16,396 bases of DNA from Verrucomicrobiota bacterium (GTDB lineage Bacteria > Verrucomicrobiota > Verrucomicrobiia > Limisphaerales > JAGWYX01). Positions 12,516 through 16,396 of this stretch are shown here, one piece after another. The stretch spans positions 1 to 16,396 of the forward strand of contig JAGWYX010000008.1 of the NCBI GenBank assembly GCA_018969165.1, written 5' to 3'. The position numbers were made by a program, and so were the translations under genes. The notes below the pieces were generated by a model that did no database searches, was not told the DNA's origin, and saw nothing but the letters and a program-made list of their open reading frames with translations. Position 1 is the stretch's first letter; every line of letters starts with the position of its first letter.

Positions 12516-13964
12516 ATGGAAACGAACACTGAAACCATCGCCCAGTTCGTCAAATCGGAATACAAATGGGGGTTTGTGACCGATATCGAGGCCGATGCGG
12601 CCCCGCCGGGCCTCAACGAGGACATGATTCGGCTGATCTCGCGCAAGAAAAACGAACCGGAGTTCCTGCTCGAGTGGCGGCTGAGGGCTTACCGGCATTG
12701 GCTGACGCTGTCGCCGCCCACGTGGCCGAAGGTGCATTATCCGCCGATTGATTACCAGCAGATCATCTACTACTCGGCGCCGCGGAAGAAGGGCGAGGGG
12801 CCCAAGAGCCTCGAGGAAGTCGATCCCAAGCTGCTGGAGACCTACGAAAAACTCGGCATCCCGCTCAAGGAACGCGAGCGCCTGGCCGGCGTGGCGGTGG
12901 ACGCCGTGTTTGACAGCGTCTCGGTTGGAACCACCTTCAAGGAGAAACTGGCGGCCAAAGGCATCATCTTTTGCAGCTTCACCGAGGCGGTGCAGGCGCA
13001 TCCGGACCTGGTGCAGAAGTACCTGGGCTCGGTCGTGCCCTACACGGACAATTTTTACGCCTCGCTGAACTCGGCGGTGTTCAGCGACGGCTCGTTTTGC
13101 TACATCCCCAAGGGCGTGCGCTGCCCGATGGAACTCTCGACCTACTTCCGGATCAACGCCGCGGACACCGGCCAGTTCGAGCGGACCTTGATCGTGGCCG
13201 AGGAAGGCGCCTACGTCAGCTACCTCGAGGGGTGCACGGCCCCGATGCGCGACAAGAACCAGCTCCACGCCGCGGTGGTCGAGCTGGTCGCGCTCGACGG
13301 GGCCGAGATCAAATACTCGACCGTGCAGAACTGGTATCCGGGCGACGAGCTGGGCCGCGGCGGGATTTACAATTTCGTGACCAAGCGCGGGCTGTGCAAG
13401 GGGCGCAATTCGAAGATCTCCTGGACCCAGGTCGAGACCGGTTCGGCCATCACCTGGAAGTACCCCAGCGTCATCCTCCAGGGCGACCACGCGGTGGGCG
13501 AGTTTTACTCGGTGGCCCTGACCAACCATTATCAGCAGGCCGACACCGGCACCAAGATGGTCCACCTCGGCAAGCACACCCGCAGCACCATCGTGTCCAA
13601 AGGCATCTCGGCCGGGCACGGTCAAAACAGCTATCGCGGCCTGGTGAAGATTCAGAAGGGGGCGGCCAGCGCGCGGAACTTCTCCCAGTGCGACTCGCTA
13701 TTGATCGGCAGCCAATGCGGCGCCCACACCTTTCCCTACATCGAGGTGAAGAACACCTCCTCGAGCGTCGAGCACGAGGCCAGCACCTCGAAGATCGGCG
13801 AGGACCAGATTTTCTACTGCAACCAGCGCGGGATTTCCACCCAGGACGCCGTCAACCTGATCGTCAACGGCTTCTGCAAGGAGGTCTTTCGCGAGCTGCC
13901 CATGGAATTCGCCGTCGAGGCCCAAAAGCTGCTCGGGGTCAGCCTCGAGGGGAGCGTGGGTTGA
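12516..13964 (+). CDS. sufB: Fe-S cluster assembly scaffold protein SufB, 482 aa
   Basis: SufB forms the SufBC2D scaffold on which Fe-S clusters are assembled in the cytoplasm. The protein matches SufB along its whole length: the N-terminal SEYKWGFVTDIEADAAPPGLNED, PYTDNFYASLNSAVFSDGSF (175-194), IPKGVRCPMELSTYFRIN, LEGCTAPMRD and the beta-helix core. The key residues correspond to E. coli Cys405 and Glu434: Cys392 in FSQCDSLLIG and Glu421 in VEHEASTSKIGEDQIFYC, with the same 29-residue spacing. Cys240 in LEGCTAP probably matches the other functional Cys (Cys254). Length is normal for the family (about 470-495). The ATG at 12516 is 5 bp after the regulator stop and gives the expected N-terminus. 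The longer frame back to 12006 overlaps the regulator out of frame. No Shine-Dalgarno sequence is evident, so coupling to the upstream gene is likely. Confidence 0.97.
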   Translation: METNTETIAQFVKSEYKWGFVTDIEADAAPPGLNEDMIRLISRKKNEPEFLLEWRLRAYRHWLTLSPPTWPKVHYPPIDYQQIIYYSAPRKKGEGPKSLEEVDPKLLETYEKLGIPLKERERLAGVAVDAVFDSVSVGTTFKEKLAAKGIIFCSFTEAVQAHPDLVQKYLGSVVPYTDNFYASLNSAVFSDGSFCYIPKGVRCPMELSTYFRINAADTGQFERTLIVAEEGAYVSYLEGCTAPMRDKNQLHAAVVELVALDGAEIKYSTVQNWYPGDELGRGGIYNFVTKRGLCKGRNSKISWTQVETGSAITWKYPSVILQGDHAVGEFYSVALTNHYQQADTGTKMVHLGKHTRSTIVSKGISAGHGQNSYRGLVKIQKGAASARNFSQCDSLLIGSQCGAHTFPYIEVKNTSSSVEHEASTSKIGEDQIFYCNQRGISTQDAVNLIVNGFCKEVFRELPMEFAVEAQKLLGVSLEGSVG

Positions 13965-14073
13965 GACCCAAACCGGGCGCCCGGCCCAGCGCCCACCACC
14001 GACGCGGGATTTGACAGCGTCGGCGGGTTCCGACCAGACTGGGCCGCTGGAAACAACCAAGCAAACCGTGATT
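13957..14073 (+). promoter_or_regulatory. sufB-sufC intergenic region with hairpins and a possible internal promoter
   Basis: A small hairpin (TGGGT, loop TGAG, ACCCA; 13957-13970) straddles the sufB stop codon, and the 12-bp palindrome CCGGGCGCCCGG (13973-13984) follows. A perfect TTGACA at 14011-14016 with an 18-bp spacer to CAGACT (14035-14040) could be an internal promoter giving sufC a leader of about 26 nt. The gap (109 bp) is much longer than the other gaps in the operon. The hairpins could instead mark an RNA-processing site. Confidence 0.35.
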
Positions 14074-14832
14074 ATGTTGGAAATTCGCAATCTGCACGCG
14101 GGCGTTGACGGCAAATCGATCCTCAAGGGGGTTGACTTGGCGATCAAACCGGGCGAGGTGCACGCCATCATGGGACCCAACGGCAGCGGCAAAAGCACCC
14201 TGGCCCAAATCCTGGCCGGCCGCCAAGGCTACACCGTGACCGCGGGGGAGGTCCGCTACCTGGGACGCAACCTGCTGGAGCTGGACCCCGAGGAGCGCGC
14301 CCGCGAAGGGGTGTTCCTCGCCTTCCAGTATCCGGTGGAAATCCCCGGCGTCAACAGCACCTACTTCCTGAAGGCCGCGCTCAACGAGGTCCGCAAACAC
14401 CGCGGGTTGCCCGAGCTGGACGCCATGGAGTTCCTTACCCTGGTCAAAGAGAAGATGAAATTGCTGGAGTTGAGCGAAGACTTTCTCAAGCGGCCGGTCA
14501 ATGAAGGCTTCTCCGGCGGCGAAAAGAAACGCAACGAGATCGTCCAGATGGCCGTGCTGGAACCCCGGCTGGCGATCCTGGACGAAACCGACTCGGGCCT
14601 GGACATCGACGCCTTGAAGATCGTGTCGTCGGGCGTCAATTGGCTGAAGCGGCCGGACAACGCGCAACTGGTGATCACGCATTACCAGCGGCTGCTGAAT
14701 TACATCGTGCCGGATTTCGTGCATGTCCTGTGCCACGGGCGGATCGTGCGGTCGGGGGATAAGCAACTGGCCCTCGAGCTGGAGGCCAAGGGCTACGACT
14801 GGATTCTGCGGGAAGAGGCCGTGCCGGCTTGA
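14074..14832 (+). CDS. sufC: Fe-S cluster assembly ATPase SufC, 252 aa
   Basis: SufC is the ABC-type ATPase of the SufBC2D complex. It drives conformational change of SufB-SufD and is cytoplasmic, not a transporter. Walker A GPNGSGKST is at residues 34-42, the Q-loop Gln85 in FLAFQYPVEIPG, the signature NEGFSGGEKKRNEI at 143-155, Walker B and D-loop LAILDETDSGLDIDAL at 166-181 and the switch His203 in VITHYQRLL. FQYPVEIPGV, SGGEKKRNEI and DETDSGLDIDAL are diagnostic for SufC as against other ABC ATPases. Length is standard (about 250). The ATG at 14074 starts at MLEIRNLHAGVDGK, the usual N-terminus. The frame extends back to 14011, but that extension contains the candidate internal promoter. 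sufD follows after 28 bp. Confidence 0.97.
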   Translation: MLEIRNLHAGVDGKSILKGVDLAIKPGEVHAIMGPNGSGKSTLAQILAGRQGYTVTAGEVRYLGRNLLELDPEERAREGVFLAFQYPVEIPGVNSTYFLKAALNEVRKHRGLPELDAMEFLTLVKEKMKLLELSEDFLKRPVNEGFSGGEKKRNEIVQMAVLEPRLAILDETDSGLDIDALKIVSSGVNWLKRPDNAQLVITHYQRLLNYIVPDFVHVLCHGRIVRSGDKQLALELEAKGYDWILREEAVPA

Positions 14833-14860
14833 GCCCGCCTCCCACCGGATTGCCCACCCC

Positions 14861-16222
14861 ATGCTGCAGACCTTGACCAAACCCGGCACCCGGAAAGCCG
14901 ACCCGTTCGTGGCGGGCTTCGCGCGCCTCGAACAGGACCCGCGCCTGGCCGGCCCGCCCTGGCTACTGGCCCTGCGCCGCGCCGCCCTGGCCCGCTTCGC
15001 CGAGCACGGCTTCCCCACTCCCCAGCAGGAAGACTGGCGCTTCACCAACGTCGCCCCGCTCGCCAAGCTCCCGTTCCGTCCGCTGCTCGAGGCCGTGGAC
15101 GACGGTGGGGCGGCGGCGGCCCTCGAGCGGTTCGCCTTCGCGCGCCAGGCGGCGGCCCGGCTCGTGTTTCTCAATGGCCATTTTGCGCCGCGGCTTTCCT
15201 CCCTCGGCACGCCGCCAACCGGCGTCCGCCTGGGCAGCCTCGCCGCGGCGCTCAACGCCGCCGATGGCACCATCCAGCGCCACCTGGCGGCGCAGGTGCG
15301 GGGGGATACCGACGCCTTTGCCGCGTTGAACAGCGCGTATTTTCAGGATGGGGCGTTCGTTTTTGTGCCGGCCGACACGACCCTCGAGACGCCGGTGCAT
15401 CTGTTGTTCCTCTGCACGGCGGGTGAGCCCGGGGCGGCGATCCACCCGCGCAATCTGATTGTCGCCGAACCCGGCAGCCGGTTCACGGTAATCGAGCATT
15501 ACGTGGGCGCCGCGCAGGCGGCCTATGTCACCAACGCGGTGACGGAGCTGGTGGCGGGAGCCGGGGCTCGGCTCGAGCACTGCAAATTCCAGGAGGAATC
15601 CCCGACGGCCTTCCACCTCGCCCGCCTGCACGCGCACCTCGGCCGCGAGTGCAAGGTCCTCTCGCACTCATTCGCCCTCGGGGCGCGGCTCTCGCGCTAC
15701 AACCTCAACGCCGTGCTGGCGGCCCCAGGGGTCGAGTGCGTCTTGAACGGCCTCTATCTCGCCCGGGGTGAGGAACTGGCCGACCACCACATGATCGTCG
15801 AGCATGCCCAGCCGCACTGCGCAAGCCATGAATACTTCAACGGCATCCTGGCCGACCACGCCCGCGGGGTCTTTCACGGGCGCATCCTGGTACGGCCCGA
15901 GGCCCAGAAGACCGACGCCAAGCAGACCAATCGCAACCTGTTGTTGTCCGATAGCGCCACCATCGACACCAAACCGCAGTTGGAGATTTACGCCGACGAC
16001 GTCAAATGCACCCACGGCGCCACCGTTGGGCAGTTGAACGACGAGGCGATTTTTTATCTCCGGGCGCGGGGGGTCGGTCGGGAAACCGCCCGCCGGATGT
16101 TGATCCACGCCTTCGCGGGGGAGATCATCGAGCGGGTCCGCTGCGAGCCGGTGCGCCAGGAGCTGGACGGATTGATCTGGGAGCGCCTGGAGCAGCACCC
16201 GCGCCTCACCGAACATGTTTGA
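14861..16222 (+). CDS. sufD: Fe-S cluster assembly protein SufD, 453 aa
   Basis: SufD is the SufB paralogue that pairs with SufB in the SufBC2D scaffold. The N-terminal helical part contains QEDWRFTNVAPLAKLPF (51-67), typical of SufD. The C-terminal part contains HARGVFHGRILVRPEAQKTDAKQTNRNLLLS and LEIYADDVKCTHGATVGQLNDEAIFYLRARG, then MLIHAFAGEIIERV. His385 in KCTHGATVG corresponds to E. coli His360, needed for cluster formation with the SufB Cys. Length is close to the family norm (about 420-450). The ATG at 14861 gives MLQTLTKPGTRKADPFVAGF. The longer frame back to 14723 overlaps sufC out of frame. The stop codon overlaps the start of sufU by 8 bp, so the two genes are translationally coupled. 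Confidence 0.96.
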   Translation: MLQTLTKPGTRKADPFVAGFARLEQDPRLAGPPWLLALRRAALARFAEHGFPTPQQEDWRFTNVAPLAKLPFRPLLEAVDDGGAAAALERFAFARQAAARLVFLNGHFAPRLSSLGTPPTGVRLGSLAAALNAADGTIQRHLAAQVRGDTDAFAALNSAYFQDGAFVFVPADTTLETPVHLLFLCTAGEPGAAIHPRNLIVAEPGSRFTVIEHYVGAAQAAYVTNAVTELVAGAGARLEHCKFQEESPTAFHLARLHAHLGRECKVLSHSFALGARLSRYNLNAVLAAPGVECVLNGLYLARGEELADHHMIVEHAQPHCASHEYFNGILADHARGVFHGRILVRPEAQKTDAKQTNRNLLLSDSATIDTKPQLEIYADDVKCTHGATVGQLNDEAIFYLRARGVGRETARRMLIHAFAGEIIERVRCEPVRQELDGLIWERLEQHPRLTEHV

Positions 16223-16396
16223 CGACCTCAACGAACTTTACCAGCAGGTCATCCTGGACCACAGCCGGAGCCCGCGCAATTTCGGCAAGCTCGCAGGGGC
16301 GAACCGGACCGCCCAGGGTCACAACCCGTTGTGCGGCGATAATGTGACCCTTTACCTCAAGCTGGACGGGGAGGTGATCCAGGACATCCGCTTCGA
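16215..16396 (+). CDS. sufU: SufU/IscU-type scaffold or sulfur-transfer protein, 5' part only
   Basis: The frame starts at ATG 16215 inside the end of sufD and runs off the window after 60 codons. MFDDLNELYQQVILDHSRSPRNFG is the classic SufU N-terminus, and NPLCGDNVTLYLKLDG holds the first conserved Cys (Cys40) and Asp42 of the zinc/cluster site. SufU relays sulfur from the cysteine desulfurase SufS to SufBC2D in organisms that lack SufE, or may act as a U-type scaffold. No SufS gene lies between sufD and sufU here, so it may follow downstream outside the window or be elsewhere. The remaining Cys ligands cannot be checked because the gene is truncated by the window edge. Confidence 0.93.
   Translation, partial: MFDDLNELYQQVILDHSRSPRNFGKLAGANRTAQGHNPLCGDNVTLYLKLDGEVIQDIRF

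Noticed and set aside
12336..13625. 429-codon minus-strand frame opposite sufB
   Set aside because: It is an antisense shadow of sufB and part of the regulator gene, both of which have diagnostic motifs on the plus strand.

Overview
The window is GC-rich, densely coding bacterial chromosome. It most resembles a Verrucomicrobiota genome, perhaps of the Limisphaerales/Pedosphaera type. That is an inference from the gene content (SUF operon headed by a Fur-family gene, DUF4380 and DUF4404 proteins, an unusual D-aminoacylase-like protein) and from the intergenic style: degenerate heptamer and octamer arrays, a 47-bp tandem repeat and palindromic hairpins. No rRNA, tRNA, CRISPR array, transposase or phage gene was found.

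Left part (1-6500): a short membrane-anchored protein of unknown function; a minus-strand pair of an ALDH-superfamily enzyme and an iron-type alcohol dehydrogenase, preceded by a possible 27-codon leader ORF; galE on the plus strand; and, convergent with it after a 7-bp gap, an exported D-aminoacylase-like amidohydrolase that lacks the usual metal-binding HxH.

Middle part (6600-11400): mostly single genes, each with its own likely promoter. These are trpS, an exported DUF4380 protein, the Kdo-pathway isomerase kdsD, an exported alpha/beta hydrolase and, on the minus strand, a DUF4404 protein. The gaps upstream of galE, trpS, the DUF4380 gene and kdsD hold the repeats. The presence of kdsD fits a Gram-negative envelope with Kdo-containing lipopolysaccharide.

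Right part (11500-end): a sixA-like phosphatase gene is divergent from a PerR-like Fur-family regulator, which runs straight into sufB, sufC, sufD and sufU (cut by the window edge). This is an Fe-S cluster assembly operon apparently under its own metal- or peroxide-responsive regulator. A 7-1-7 PerR/Fur-type box lies in the divergent intergenic region. The regulator carries Cys where Bacillus PerR has the metal ligand Asp85.

A recurring theme is promoter-like pairs (TTGnnn, 15-18 bp, a TAGnCT-like hexamer) placed 6-9 nt before the start codon at several genes. This suggests leaderless or near-leaderless mRNAs. The most interesting items are the PerR-like/SUF module, the two enzymes with replaced catalytic residues, and the compensated hairpin pair upstream of galE and trpS.
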